Shown here: in pieces, positions 35,006-43,570 of the stretch | Numbering within the stretch: position 1 is the first letter of the stretch | Layout: every line of letters starts with the position of its first letter | Source of the DNA: G963674685 sp964591275 | GTDB lineage: Bacteria > Lernaellota > Lernaellaia > JACKCT01 | Assembly (NCBI GenBank): GCA_964591275.1 | Contig: CAZQAE010000013.1 | Location: forward strand, 13,264 to 77,263 | Direction of reading: 5' to 3' | DNA length: 64,000 bases | Made by a program: the position numbers and the translations under genes | Notes under the pieces: generated by a model | Told to the model about the DNA's origin: nothing | The model's input: only the letters and a program-made list of their open reading frames with translations | Database searches by the model: none

Positions 35006-36379
35006 TCAACAGCCCCTGATGCGGCGCTCAAGCTCCGTAATGGTTTTATTAAGCCTTTTATCCGTTGCCCTGAGTTCCCGGATTTTTTTACAGGCGTGCA
35101 TGATGGTGGAATGATCTCGACCGCCGAATTGCCGACCGATTTCCGGGAAACTGGCGTCGGTGAGTTCACGCGCCATGTATCCGGCGATCTGGCGCGGCAA
35201 AGCAAAATTTTTCTGCCGACGCGCGCCGGTCATTTCCTTGAGCTTGATTTGGAAATAATCGCAAACGATATGCTGAATCTTTGCCACGTCGATTATTTCG
35301 TCCTTTTCCTCCATGATGTTTTGCAGAATCTGTTCGGCCAGATCGATGGACATTTCCATGCGGTGTAATGAAGCAAAAGCCGAAACCCTGACGAGCGCTC
35401 CTTCCAGTTCGCGAATATTGGCCTGAAAATGATCCGCAAGATAAAAGGCCAGATCCGAAGTCAGTTGAATGTCTGCATCCATAGCCTTCCTTTGCAGGAT
35501 GGCCACGCGCGTTTCCAGGTCGGGAGGCTGAAGGTCGGCGATTAGACCCCAACTGAATCGCGAACGCAATCTGGCATCCAGTTCCGTCAGATCTTTGGGC
35601 GCGTGATCAGAGGTCACCACGATCTGCCCTCCGGATTCGTGAATTTCGTTAAAGGCATGAAAAAACTCGATCTGCGTGCGCTCTTTGCCTTGCAAAAACT
35701 CTACGTCATCAATGAGCAAAACACGACTGCGCCGAAATTTTCTTCTGAAGGCGTCAATATGTCCCTGGCGCAGGGCGGTTATCATTTCGTTGGTGAATCG
35801 CTCCGCCGTCATCGCCGATACCTTCGCTGCGGGATCGGATGAGAAGATGTAGTGTCCTATGGCGTGGAGCAAATGCGATTTCCCCAAACCGGATGCGCCA
35901 TAAAGGAAAAGAGGGTTGTAAACCCGACCGGGTTTCTTTGCCACAGCCATGCAGGCGGCGTGCGCGAATCGGTTGGCTGCACCGACGACGAATCGACCGA
36001 AGCTGTATTGGAGGTTGAGGCTTTGTCCCTTCGCCACAAAACGAAGGCGAGATGTCCTGGGCTTGGATTTCTCATGACTCCCATTATCGATCGGAGCGCC
36101 GAGAAACTCTTCGCCAAAGTTCAATTGCTCACACTTTCCCGCCGTGTCCACGTCGACGTTTATCTGCAGATTCCGCGAGGTCAATTCAAAAAAGATGTCC
36201 TTGACCATTCCGCTGTAATGAACGTTGAACCAGTCCATGACAAATTGATTCGGCGCTTTCAACGTCAGTTTTTTCGAGTCCTTGTCATGAAAAACAAGGG
36301 GCTCGATCCAGTTGGCGATTTCCCGTTTATCCAATCGCTCGGCTAAAACCTTTTTTGTCCGAGCCCAAGTCGCTTTCAT
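35006..36379 (-). CDS. dnaA: Chromosomal replication initiator DnaA
   Basis: 457 aa. Domain I (residues 1-90, EIANWIEPLVFH), short linker, AAA+ domain III with Walker A LYGASGLGKSHLLHAIG, Walker B RVLLIDDVEFLQG and sensor ELDARLRSRFSWGL, and domain IV with the DnaA-box reading signature GGRDHSTIMHACKKI. RBS GAGGG lies before the ATG. Neither dnaN nor gyrB is next to it. The enzyme is complete, so it should be a working initiator rather than a Hda-like paralogue. Confidence 0.96.
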   Translation of the reverse strand: MKATWARTKKVLAERLDKREIANWIEPLVFHDKDSKKLTLKAPNQFVMDWFNVHYSGMVKDIFFELTSRNLQINVDVDTAGKCEQLNFGEEFLGAPIDNGSHEKSKPRTSRLRFVAKGQSLNLQYSFGRFVVGAANRFAHAACMAVAKKPGRVYNPLFLYGASGLGKSHLLHAIGHYIFSSDPAAKVSAMTAERFTNEMITALRQGHIDAFRRKFRRSRVLLIDDVEFLQGKERTQIEFFHAFNEIHESGGQIVVTSDHAPKDLTELDARLRSRFSWGLIADLQPPDLETRVAILQRKAMDADIQLTSDLAFYLADHFQANIRELEGALVRVSAFASLHRMEMSIDLAEQILQNIMEEKDEIIDVAKIQHIVCDYFQIKLKEMTGARRQKNFALPRQIAGYMARELTDASFPEIGRQFGGRDHSTIMHACKKIRELRATDKRLNKTITELERRIRGC

Positions 36380-36817
36380 GAAAATCCCTCAAACTCCTCA
36401 AGCCTGGCGTTGCATGCCTTTTTTCGGTGAGTGAAGGCAAAACCCTGCCACCAACCGTTCCAGCCGCCAAACGGAAAACTCGGAAATCGTGCTTTTTTTT
36501 ATGTGAATCGAGAGACCCCGTTACGCGCCAATCCCCATTAGCACGCACGGTTTTTTTCCCTTTTCAAGTTCTGCCCTAAACGGATTTTCAGTATACAAAA
36601 ATCGTTTTCGATTTCAAGGTCACAAATCCAAACCGACGAGGAATTTTTCTTCATTTTTGATCAAGTGATCGCCTAAGCCTTTGGAAACAATGGAAAATTA
36701 AGTGTGCTGGCGTGGGCAAAAAAAAGTGCCTTTTTTTCTTTTTGCACCGGGAAATTTGCTTAAATAAAAGCGGATTGAAAACGCATTTTTTCAAGAACCC
36801 GAAAAGTATTTTGAAAT
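36380..36817. other. 438 bp intergenic region upstream of dnaA
   Basis: A+T-rich, with no ORF of note. No perfect TTATCCACA-type DnaA box was found on either strand by eye, so it cannot be called oriC. On the minus strand GTGC...GCAC followed by eight T (about 36719-36746) might be a weak terminator for the HAD gene. Confidence 0.5.
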
Positions 36818-37477
36818 TCAATGCTTACGCAATTTAAAGAGGACGCCTAAGACCGAATTGAAATCCAGTGAAATAAAATCCGGATTCAACGCTTTCAATT
36901 CCTTTTCGTCGCCAATGCCGTAAGTCACGGCGATGGTTTTGGCGCCCGCCCCCTGCCCGGCGAGAACATCCATCGTTGTGTCGCCGATCATTACCGATTC
37001 CATGGGATGAATTGCTGCGGATTTGCAAACCGATTGAACAATGGCGGGATCGGGTTTCGGAGCCAGTTCGTCGGCGCCGCATATAATATCAAATGCATCG
37101 ACGAGGCCAAAGCTTCCCAGTACGCGATAGGCCATGAATTTATTTTTCGCCGTGGCGATCGCCAATAAAAAACCCATTGAGCGGAGTTGCGCCAAACCCT
37201 CTCGAACTCCCTCGTAAAGCCGTGAGCGATCATGGCAATGATCGTAGAACCATCTCCTGTATTCGCGAACGCAGGCGCGGATATTTTCTTCATCCGCTTC
37301 CGGCGCCAGGCTCCTGAAAGTGTCGACCAGACCGCACCCAATAAAGGGGAACACATCCCTGATGAGAAGATTGAGGCCGCAACGCATCGTAAGCGCCCGC
37401 GCCACCGACGCGGCGATATCTTCGCGACTGTCAACCAGGGTCATATCCAGATCAAAGATGGCAAGTTTTGATGGCAT
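36818..37477 (-). CDS. HAD-IA phosphatase (phosphoglycolate phosphatase-like)
   Basis: 219 aa. Start at 37477 gives SKLAIFDLDMTLVDSRED, HAD motif I with the nucleophile Asp. The cap domain follows, then ATAKNKFMA (motif II), LAPKPDPAIV (motif III Lys) and MIGDTTMDVLAGQGAGA (motif IV). A frame extension upstream runs into the permease gene and is unlikely. Twenty bases after the ABC permease, so probably in its transcript, though the link in function is unclear. Confidence 0.87.
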   Translation of the reverse strand: MPSKLAIFDLDMTLVDSREDIAASVARALTMRCGLNLLIRDVFPFIGCGLVDTFRSLAPEADEENIRACVREYRRWFYDHCHDRSRLYEGVREGLAQLRSMGFLLAIATAKNKFMAYRVLGSFGLVDAFDIICGADELAPKPDPAIVQSVCKSAAIHPMESVMIGDTTMDVLAGQGAGAKTIAVTYGIGDEKELKALNPDFISLDFNSVLGVLFKLRKH

Positions 37478-37497
37478 TTGGGAATCCGGCAAAGAGC

Positions 37498-38259
37498 TTA
37501 GATATCTTTTTTCTGGAGGACTAATGCGGTGATCATGCAGCACACGACGGCATAGAGGATGCACGATCCGCTATGAAGCAACCAACGGTCTAGTGGAAAG
37601 GCCAGCTTAACGAATTCCCGGTAGTTCATTAAAAACCGGCTGTACGTCGGCGAAAGCAAATATATGACGCGCATGACCACGCTGATGATATTATGTTCGG
37701 AAGCCTCGAATCCGTTGGCGAAGTAATCCCAAAAGCCTTCATAGCTCAGGCCGATCATGAAAAATCCCGTCAACGGGCGCGGCAGCAAAATCGACAGGAG
37801 TTGCGCCAGGGCGACCAGTGAGAAAACTGCGGGCAGCGCGCTGAATTGCAGGAGAAAGAAGTCGCCTCCCAATGGAACTCCACGGATTTGAGCCAACACG
37901 TAAATCTCGGCGCTGAGCACAAACTCGATAAGAACGATGAATAAAAAACTCCCGATCAAAATGCCCATAACCGCCGTGAATCTTCTGATGGGCTTCGTAA
38001 GAAGCGTTCGGGCGGTGAACGAACTCAACTCGCCGGATAATCCGCTCATGCCGACCCAGATGGCGGCCAGCCAGACGCAAATCCGGGCGACACGAATGCC
38101 CAATTCAACGGAGCCCATTTTCGCCGCCACCGTATCTGCGGAAGTATTTGTGGCCGATACGGCCATGAAGACGAAAAAACACATCGCCCAAAGCGCCTTG
38201 ATATAATGAGCTCTCGCCAGACGCAGCCAGGAATATCGGGCGACCACGAGGATTTTCAT
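37498..38259 (-). CDS. ABC transporter permease subunit
   Basis: 253 aa with about six membrane spans and no periplasmic binding-protein features, of the ABC-2 type. The ATG at 38259 has a very strong RBS (GGAGGTGATCTC) and overlaps the stop of the ATPase gene by four bases, so the two subunits are made together. Substrate unknown; the sequence is little conserved. Confidence 0.82.
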   Translation of the reverse strand: MKILVVARYSWLRLARAHYIKALWAMCFFVFMAVSATNTSADTVAAKMGSVELGIRVARICVWLAAIWVGMSGLSGELSSFTARTLLTKPIRRFTAVMGILIGSFLFIVLIEFVLSAEIYVLAQIRGVPLGGDFFLLQFSALPAVFSLVALAQLLSILLPRPLTGFFMIGLSYEGFWDYFANGFEASEHNIISVVMRVIYLLSPTYSRFLMNYREFVKLAFPLDRWLLHSGSCILYAVVCCMITALVLQKKDI

Positions 38260-39170
38260 GAGATCACCTCCTCGTCGCCGACGACTTTGATAAAGTAGTC
38301 TTCGAGACTGACACGACGCCGCGCAACGGAATCGACGCTCCCGCCGATCTCGGCGATGCGCGCGCATATGACAGACAGATCCTTCGTGTCGGAAGCCTGG
38401 ATCGCCTGCAGCCGGTCTCTGGATTCGCTTCCCGGCAGCGGCTGGGCGGCCTGGTATAAAACTTCAAAACCTTTCGTCTCGGCAAGATCGTCGGGAGCCA
38501 ACTCGCGGACCACACGTCCCTTTTTGATAATGCCGATTCTGTTGCAGGTTCTCTCCACTTCCGAGAGCGTATGGGAGTTGATAAAAAAGGTGGCGCCACG
38601 CGTGGCGTAGTTGTTGATGATGTCTCGAAATTGACGGCGTCCCACCGGGTCCAGGCCGCGGGCCGGTTCATCGAGGATGATGAGTTCGGGGTCAGGCAGG
38701 ATGGCCTGCGCCAGTCCGACTCGCTGTCGCATCCCCTTGGAATATCCGGAAATGCGTCGATCGGAAGCTTCACTCAGGTTCACGGCCTCCAGCACCTCAT
38801 CAATGCGGTCGCCGAGCTTTGCCTTTTCTATTCCATAGAGCTTTCCGTATATCTCCAGAAGCTCCCGCGCCGTCAGGCCGGTGAAGATGTTTGTCTCCTC
38901 CGGGCAATAGCTGACGTGGCGAAAAAGGTTTTCCGGCTGCGGATTTTCGGCGCCGAACACGACAATTCCACCGCCGCTTATTGGCGTCAAGCCAATCAGG
39001 CAACGGACCGTCGTTGTTTTGCCGGCGCCGTTTTCGCCCAGAAAACCATAAACGTCCCCGCGACGAACCTTCAGATTGACGCCACGCAGGGCTTCAACCT
39101 TTTGACGACGAAACAAGCCGCTCGAAAAGGTTTTCACAAGGTCTCTGCATTCCAATAGGATTTCGCTCAC
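38256..39170 (-). CDS. ABC transporter ATP-binding protein
   Basis: 304 aa. GTG at 39170 with GGAG upstream gives SEILLECRDLVKTFSSG. Walker A GENGAGKTTTVR, Q-loop region YCPEETNIF, signature YSKGMRQRVGLAQAIL, Walker B ELIILDEPARGLDP and switch His in INSHTLSE. The C-terminal 80 residues form a separate alpha/beta extension as in ABC-2 exporters. First gene of ATPase-permease-HAD. Confidence 0.92.
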   Translation of the reverse strand: MSEILLECRDLVKTFSSGLFRRQKVEALRGVNLKVRRGDVYGFLGENGAGKTTTVRCLIGLTPISGGGIVVFGAENPQPENLFRHVSYCPEETNIFTGLTARELLEIYGKLYGIEKAKLGDRIDEVLEAVNLSEASDRRISGYSKGMRQRVGLAQAILPDPELIILDEPARGLDPVGRRQFRDIINNYATRGATFFINSHTLSEVERTCNRIGIIKKGRVVRELAPDDLAETKGFEVLYQAAQPLPGSESRDRLQAIQASDTKDLSVICARIAEIGGSVDSVARRRVSLEDYFIKVVGDEEVIS

Positions 39171-39279
39171 CACAGCTCCAAATCCATCGAATCGTTTCGC
39201 TTGGCGACAGTCCTTACAGTTGCATCTCATCCATCATCGGCGCTCAAATAGTCGCCGGCCGGGCGGTTTTGCGTGGTCG

Positions 39280-39855
39280 CTATTTCTTCGGCGCGTTGCG
39301 AGTTCCGCTACGCAGTTGTTCTTCAACAAGCCCCATGAACCTTTTATCTTCGGCGCGGACAAAGCCCCGATGCACGGTTCGGATGAAACCCGTTTTATCT
39401 ATCAAATAGGAGGTTGGAAGATGCTCCACATGATATTTGTCGGCGACTCGATTGCCCTTATCAAGCATGATGGCCGCCGCGCACCCGTTTTCATCGACGT
39501 ATTGTTGTAAGTCAGCCGGGTTCTGGCTTTGGGATAAAAACAGGATTCTCAAGTCCCATTCTTTAAAATGTTCCGCGATATTCCGGGCTTCATTCAATTG
39601 GATGATCGTCCGTTCATCGTCGGTGCGCCCGAAAATAATCCAGACCACGGCGCCGTGCATATCCTTGAGCTGCTGCTTACCCCCATTCAGACGTTCAAGC
39701 TTGAAATTCGGCGCCTCTTCGCTCAGGGCGAGAAGCTCCATGTCAACATAGAATCCCGTGTTTTTCGCGGTGAAGAGGACTACGGCGGACAGGGCGAAAA
39801 ACAGCGTCAGGGAAAGATACCGCCGAGTCAACATTTTCGTTGCGCCTGCATTCAT
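39280..39855 (-). CDS. Thioredoxin-fold (TlpA/AhpC-like) protein lacking CXXC
   Basis: 191 aa with an N-terminal anchor (about residues 12-30). The domain reads APNFKLERLNGGKQQLKDMHGAVV, then WIIFGRTDDERTII where redox-active relatives have FWATWCPPC, and later LPTSYLIDKTGFI with the conserved cis-Pro and REGFI-like strand. The fold is therefore a periplasm-facing thioredoxin, but the resolving cysteines are absent, so a binding rather than redox role is likely. ATG at 39834 is another possible start. Confidence 0.75.
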   Translation of the reverse strand: MNAGATKMLTRRYLSLTLFFALSAVVLFTAKNTGFYVDMELLALSEEAPNFKLERLNGGKQQLKDMHGAVVWIIFGRTDDERTIIQLNEARNIAEHFKEWDLRILFLSQSQNPADLQQYVDENGCAAAIMLDKGNRVADKYHVEHLPTSYLIDKTGFIRTVHRGFVRAEDKRFMGLVEEQLRSGTRNAPKK

Positions 39856-39940
39856 GAGCGGAGTATAGACGGCATCGTCAAAAAAGCAAAACACGCAATC
39901 TTTGGAAACCAGATTTTCAGCCAAAGACTGCTTTGGGCGA

Positions 39941-40079
39941 GGAATCCCTTGTCCGGCGACGTCTCCGTATTGTCATTCCGACTGGAACGAAGTGGAATGG
40001 AGGAATCCCTTTGTCCAGCGACGTCTCCGTATTGTCATTCCGACTGGAACGAAGTGGAATGGAGGAATCCCTTTGTTCG
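39941..40079. repeat. Direct repeat of about 62 bp, two copies and a partial third
   Basis: Copies start at GGAATCCCT at 39941, 40002 and 40064. Each full unit contains GTCATTCCGACTGG and GGAATGGAGGAATC, a GTCATTCC/GGAATC inverted-repeat type known as an intergenic dispersed repeat in many genomes. It lies upstream of the thioredoxin-fold gene. Confidence 0.8.
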
Positions 40080-40254
40080 ACAGGCAGCGCGACGATTTGA
40101 GGGATTTCTAAAGCTCCGTTTTTCTCCGGTCGAAAAAACAAGAGCCGCCAAAGGCAAAGAGCTTCGCTTTGGCGTTGACCAATCCGCTTTCTCGTCGCTC
40201 AGTCCCTTTTAGAAGCAATAGCGCCGCTGGATGCCGGGACTCTTTTCTTCACAT

Positions 40255-40540
40255 GTGAGGTCATTTTGCGCCCAGGCAAAGCGCCCGAAAGTCAACTCCG
40301 TTACGGATTTGAACAATGCGGCTTTGCGAATCAGGGAGCTAACGACCTGGCAAGGCGAAAGCCCAGGCCGGAGTTACGGCTGCCGGGATCGAAGTTGCCG
40401 CGATTAGCTGACCGGCAGTACCTAGCACCGCGGTACCCGCTGCCGCCGCGATTCACCCGGTCCGGGCCGGCGAGCTTGTGATCGAAATCGGCAAAGCAGT
40501 TCGGGATAGCATCCAAAAGCCTGAGAAGCCCAAAGGGTGA
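40255..40540 (+). pseudogene. Possible broken small ORF (frameshift plus in-frame stop)
   Basis: Within a 780-base stretch lacking an intact gene, a GTG at 40255 opens RSFCAQAKRPKVNSVTDLNNAALRIRELTTWQGE; dropping one A near 40359 joins it to AQAGVTAAGIEVAAIS, a TGA, and then PAVPSTAVPAAAAIHPVRAG...IQKPEKPKG to a second TGA at 40538. The pieces look coding in composition, but no family is recognised. It may be a small decayed gene or chance. Confidence 0.3.
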
Positions 40541-40641
40541 GGCTGCGAAGGGGGCCGGTGGGATCATTAGGATCCTGCCGGTTCCTGGAAATCTCGTGCT
40601 CGTTCTTTTCCGTCCGAATTATTTCTTACACTGAAGCACAG

Positions 40642-43479
40642 TCACGGCGTCCATTCATCCGCGCCGATGTCCCAGCCCGCGCCGTATGGACGCGGATCGC
40701 CGTCGAAATCGAAGTCAACGAAGCCAGCGCTAATGTAATCCGGTACGGGATCAATGCCGGTGTCCTTGCAGGGGCTGGATGCTGTCAGATGGTAGGCATC
40801 AACATCGAACAATGGATCGTCACTTATATTTCCCGATGCCTCAGCGCAGCCTGTCCAAGTGCAGGCGTTGACATCGCCAATTGTATTTGCCACGCATTCA
40901 TTAGTGCCGCTGTAGGAATCGTGATACCAAACCATGCAATCCATATCCGCGCCCCAAATGTCATTGTTCACCAAGGTCGCCGTGCTTTTGACGTTGTATA
41001 CGCCGCGGCTGATGTTGCTTCCCGACCCGCCGTCAATGGTGTTGTTCGCCAGCGTCATCGTGCTTTCACCATTGAACACGCCACAGCTGCTGTTTCCCGA
41101 CCCGCCGTTGATGACGTTGTTCGCCAGCGTCGCCGTGCTGCTGCCGCCGCCGAAGGGTTTGAGGTTGAACACGCCGTAGCTGTCATCACTACCCGACCCG
41201 CCGTCGATGACGTTGTTCGCCAGCGTCGCCATGCCGGAGGAGTTGTACACGCCGATGCTCTTGCTTGCCCCTGACCCGCCGTCAATGGTGTTGTTCGCCA
41301 GCGTCATCGTGCCGTCGTTGCGTACGCCGCAGCTGCTGCTTCCCGACCCGCCGTTGATGACGTTGTTCACCAGCGTCGCCGTGAAGGGGGAGGTGGAGTT
41401 GTACACGCCGCAGCTGCTGCTTCCCGACCCGCCGTTGATGACGTTGTTCGCCAGCGTTGTCCTGCTGCTGCCGCCGAAGTTGTACACGCCGAAGCTGTAG
41501 TCGCTTTCCGACCCGCCGTTGATGACGTTGTTCGCCAACGTTGTCCTGCCAGAATAGTTGTACACGCCGTAGCTGTAGCTGCCTCCCGACCCGCCATTGA
41601 TGGCGTTGTCCACTATCGTCGCCGTGCCTTGGCCGTTGTACACGCCGTAGCTGTCATCACTACCCGACCCGCCGTTGATGACGTTGTTCGCCAGCGTCGT
41701 CGCCGTGCCGAAGTGGTTGTACACGCCGAAGCTGTAGCTGCTTCCCGACCCGCCATTGATGACGTTGTTCGCCAGCGTAACCGTGCAATTGTCGATGTAC
41801 ACGCCGTATGTGCTAGAATCTTCTGTTCCTCCGTTGATGGTGAAGCCTTGAACGGCTGTTGTCTCGGCGCCGCCAATCAAAACAGCGGTGCTTGTCGAAG
41901 CGTTTATCGTCGTTGTGTAGCCGTCGATATTCCTGGTCCAGCCGGCGGATTCGTAAGCGCCAAAAAGTGAAACTTCCGTTTCCACATCTTCCGTGTAATT
42001 GCCCGTCGCAACAAAAACGGACTTGTCGGTTAAAGACGCCAGAACTGCGCCGGCGTTGATCGTTCGCTTAGGCGCCGCCATTGTGCCTGGATTGGCGTCG
42101 TCGCCCGTCGTTGCAATAAAGACGCCGGTGGCGTCGCTGCGCACAATATCCCCCCCATTGCAGTCCTGGTCGATGCCGTCGTCGGGCAATTCCTGTGCGC
42201 CGGGATATATGAGAAAATCGTTGTCATCACAGTCCGTTCCGGGAATGACAGGCGCTTCGGCCTGGTCGTCTCCATAGCCGTCCCCATCAGTATCGCGCAT
42301 GCAGGCCACAGGATCTTCAAGAGGCAAATTTCCAGGGAACATATCGGCGACGTTATCATCGCAGTCTGTTCCGGGAATGATGGGTGCGTCAACCTGCTCG
42401 TCTCCATAATCATCCCCGTCCCAATCTTTCATGCAGGCTGCAGGATCATCCAGAGGCGCGGATCCGGGGAAACAATTGGCGTCAAGGTCATCGCAGTCAA
42501 TAACACCGCCGCTTGTGCCAAGAGCCGCGAATCCATCGGCATCCGTGTCCCCGCTTGCCGTGTCTCCAATCAGTCCGTCGCAGTTCCAATCGATGAAGTC
42601 CAATCCGTCGTCCGTAACACCGGGTTTGATCAGGTAGTCGTTGTCGTTGCAGTCGTCGCCGCCGGTTGCCTCCGACTGGTAGCCATCACAGTCTTCATCG
42701 AAACCCTCGTCTATTGTACCGTCGCAGTTGTTGTCCACGCCGTCGAAAACCTCTTCCGCGCCGGGATTGACCGCGTTGTTCGTATCGTCGCAATCGCCGA
42801 TAGCTTCCGAGTAGCCGTCGCTGTCATTGTCCTCATCCAAGGGGCCATTGTTGACCTGCTCACTTTCACAAGAGGGCGGGGGCATGGTTGTGGTAGTAGT
42901 TGAAGTCGTCGAAGTTGTTGTGGTCGGCTCCTGAATCGTTGTTGTCGTCGGCTCAACCGTGGTGGTTGTCGGCTCAACCGTGGTCGTCGTAGTTGGCTCA
43001 ACCGTGGTCGTTGTAGTTGACACAGTTGTTGTTGTCGTGGTCGGTTCCTGCGTTGTTGTTGTTGGGGAAGCGGTTGTCGTTGTGGTCGTGTCGTCATCCG
43101 CATCGTCATCGCCGGTCGATGTTTGCACGTATTCCTTGCAATCGCTCTCGTAATCGCGGATGCAGGATTTGAAATCTTCACATGTCGTGGATAATTGATA
43201 GCAATCGTACACACACTTTCCGAAATCCGGATCATTGCACACCTCTTCATCCTGAACCGTGAAAGCGGTGCATTCTTTCATATCCTCCGCAATAAGGCCG
43301 CAGGCATCCACATAGTCCTCTTCCTCGACCGACTCTTCGATGGCTTCCTCATTGTCCTTGGACAAAGATTCCTCCACCGCGTCCTTCAGGCTATCGCCTT
43401 TATCGGTGCAGCCGAGGACGAAAACCAAGACGAGAAGAATCAAGACCAACGATGCGGAGATCAATTTTCTGTTCAACAT
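40642..43479 (-). CDS. Giant lipoprotein: Cys domain, Thr linker, metal-binding repeats, beta-helix
   Basis: 945 aa. Lipobox VFVLGC (Cys24), then a Cys-rich domain of about 100 residues beginning DKGDSLKDAVEESLSK that is shared with the next gene upstream. A Thr/Pro linker follows (about 125-205), then MopI-type DxDxDGY...CDD repeats (about 215-420), then a right-handed beta-helix with ten NNVINGGSGS-type coils (about 570-860) ending YGAGWDIGADEWTP. The RBS is GATGAGGC. It is probably displayed on the cell surface, with Ca2+-binding spacers. Last gene of the caspase cluster. Confidence 0.85.
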   Translation of the reverse strand: MLNRKLISASLVLILLVLVFVLGCTDKGDSLKDAVEESLSKDNEEAIEESVEEEDYVDACGLIAEDMKECTAFTVQDEEVCNDPDFGKCVYDCYQLSTTCEDFKSCIRDYESDCKEYVQTSTGDDDADDDTTTTTTASPTTTTQEPTTTTTTVSTTTTTVEPTTTTTVEPTTTTVEPTTTTIQEPTTTTSTTSTTTTTMPPPSCESEQVNNGPLDEDNDSDGYSEAIGDCDDTNNAVNPGAEEVFDGVDNNCDGTIDEGFDEDCDGYQSEATGGDDCNDNDYLIKPGVTDDGLDFIDWNCDGLIGDTASGDTDADGFAALGTSGGVIDCDDLDANCFPGSAPLDDPAACMKDWDGDDYGDEQVDAPIIPGTDCDDNVADMFPGNLPLEDPVACMRDTDGDGYGDDQAEAPVIPGTDCDDNDFLIYPGAQELPDDGIDQDCNGGDIVRSDATGVFIATTGDDANPGTMAAPKRTINAGAVLASLTDKSVFVATGNYTEDVETEVSLFGAYESAGWTRNIDGYTTTINASTSTAVLIGGAETTAVQGFTINGGTEDSSTYGVYIDNCTVTLANNVINGGSGSSYSFGVYNHFGTATTLANNVINGGSGSDDSYGVYNGQGTATIVDNAINGGSGGSYSYGVYNYSGRTTLANNVINGGSESDYSFGVYNFGGSSRTTLANNVINGGSGSSSCGVYNSTSPFTATLVNNVINGGSGSSSCGVRNDGTMTLANNTIDGGSGASKSIGVYNSSGMATLANNVIDGGSGSDDSYGVFNLKPFGGGSSTATLANNVINGGSGNSSCGVFNGESTMTLANNTIDGGSGSNISRGVYNVKSTATLVNNDIWGADMDCMVWYHDSYSGTNECVANTIGDVNACTWTGCAEASGNISDDPLFDVDAYHLTASSPCKDTGIDPVPDYISAGFVDFDFDGDPRPYGAGWDIGADEWTP
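40985..41860. repeat. Intragenic minisatellite coding for beta-helix coils
   Basis: Ten imperfect units of roughly 70-100 bases inside the 945-aa gene, each with CCGTTGATGACGTTGTTCGC or a variant on the plus strand. Near identity between units suggests recent expansion or gene-internal recombination. Not a CRISPR: the units are in frame and the variable parts encode YSFGVYN-like sequence. Confidence 0.88.
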
Positions 43480-43570
43480 GCCTCATCCTTACATCTTTTG
43501 ACTTTTATCGCGACCAGAGCTTCGCCCCATACCCCAAAAGGGTAAAAGGGCAAAAGAGTCCAAGGGTAAA

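Noticed and set aside
36380..36817. oriC
   Set aside because: Position next to dnaA is suggestive, but no DnaA boxes could be found by eye.
40201..40641. Structured RNA such as RNase P RNA, tmRNA or SRP RNA in the GC-rich stretch
   Set aside because: None of the conserved core sequences of these RNAs could be found.
40985..41860. Possible CRISPR-like array of regular repeats
   Set aside because: Repeats are longer and variable, in frame with the beta-helix protein, and no cas gene is near.
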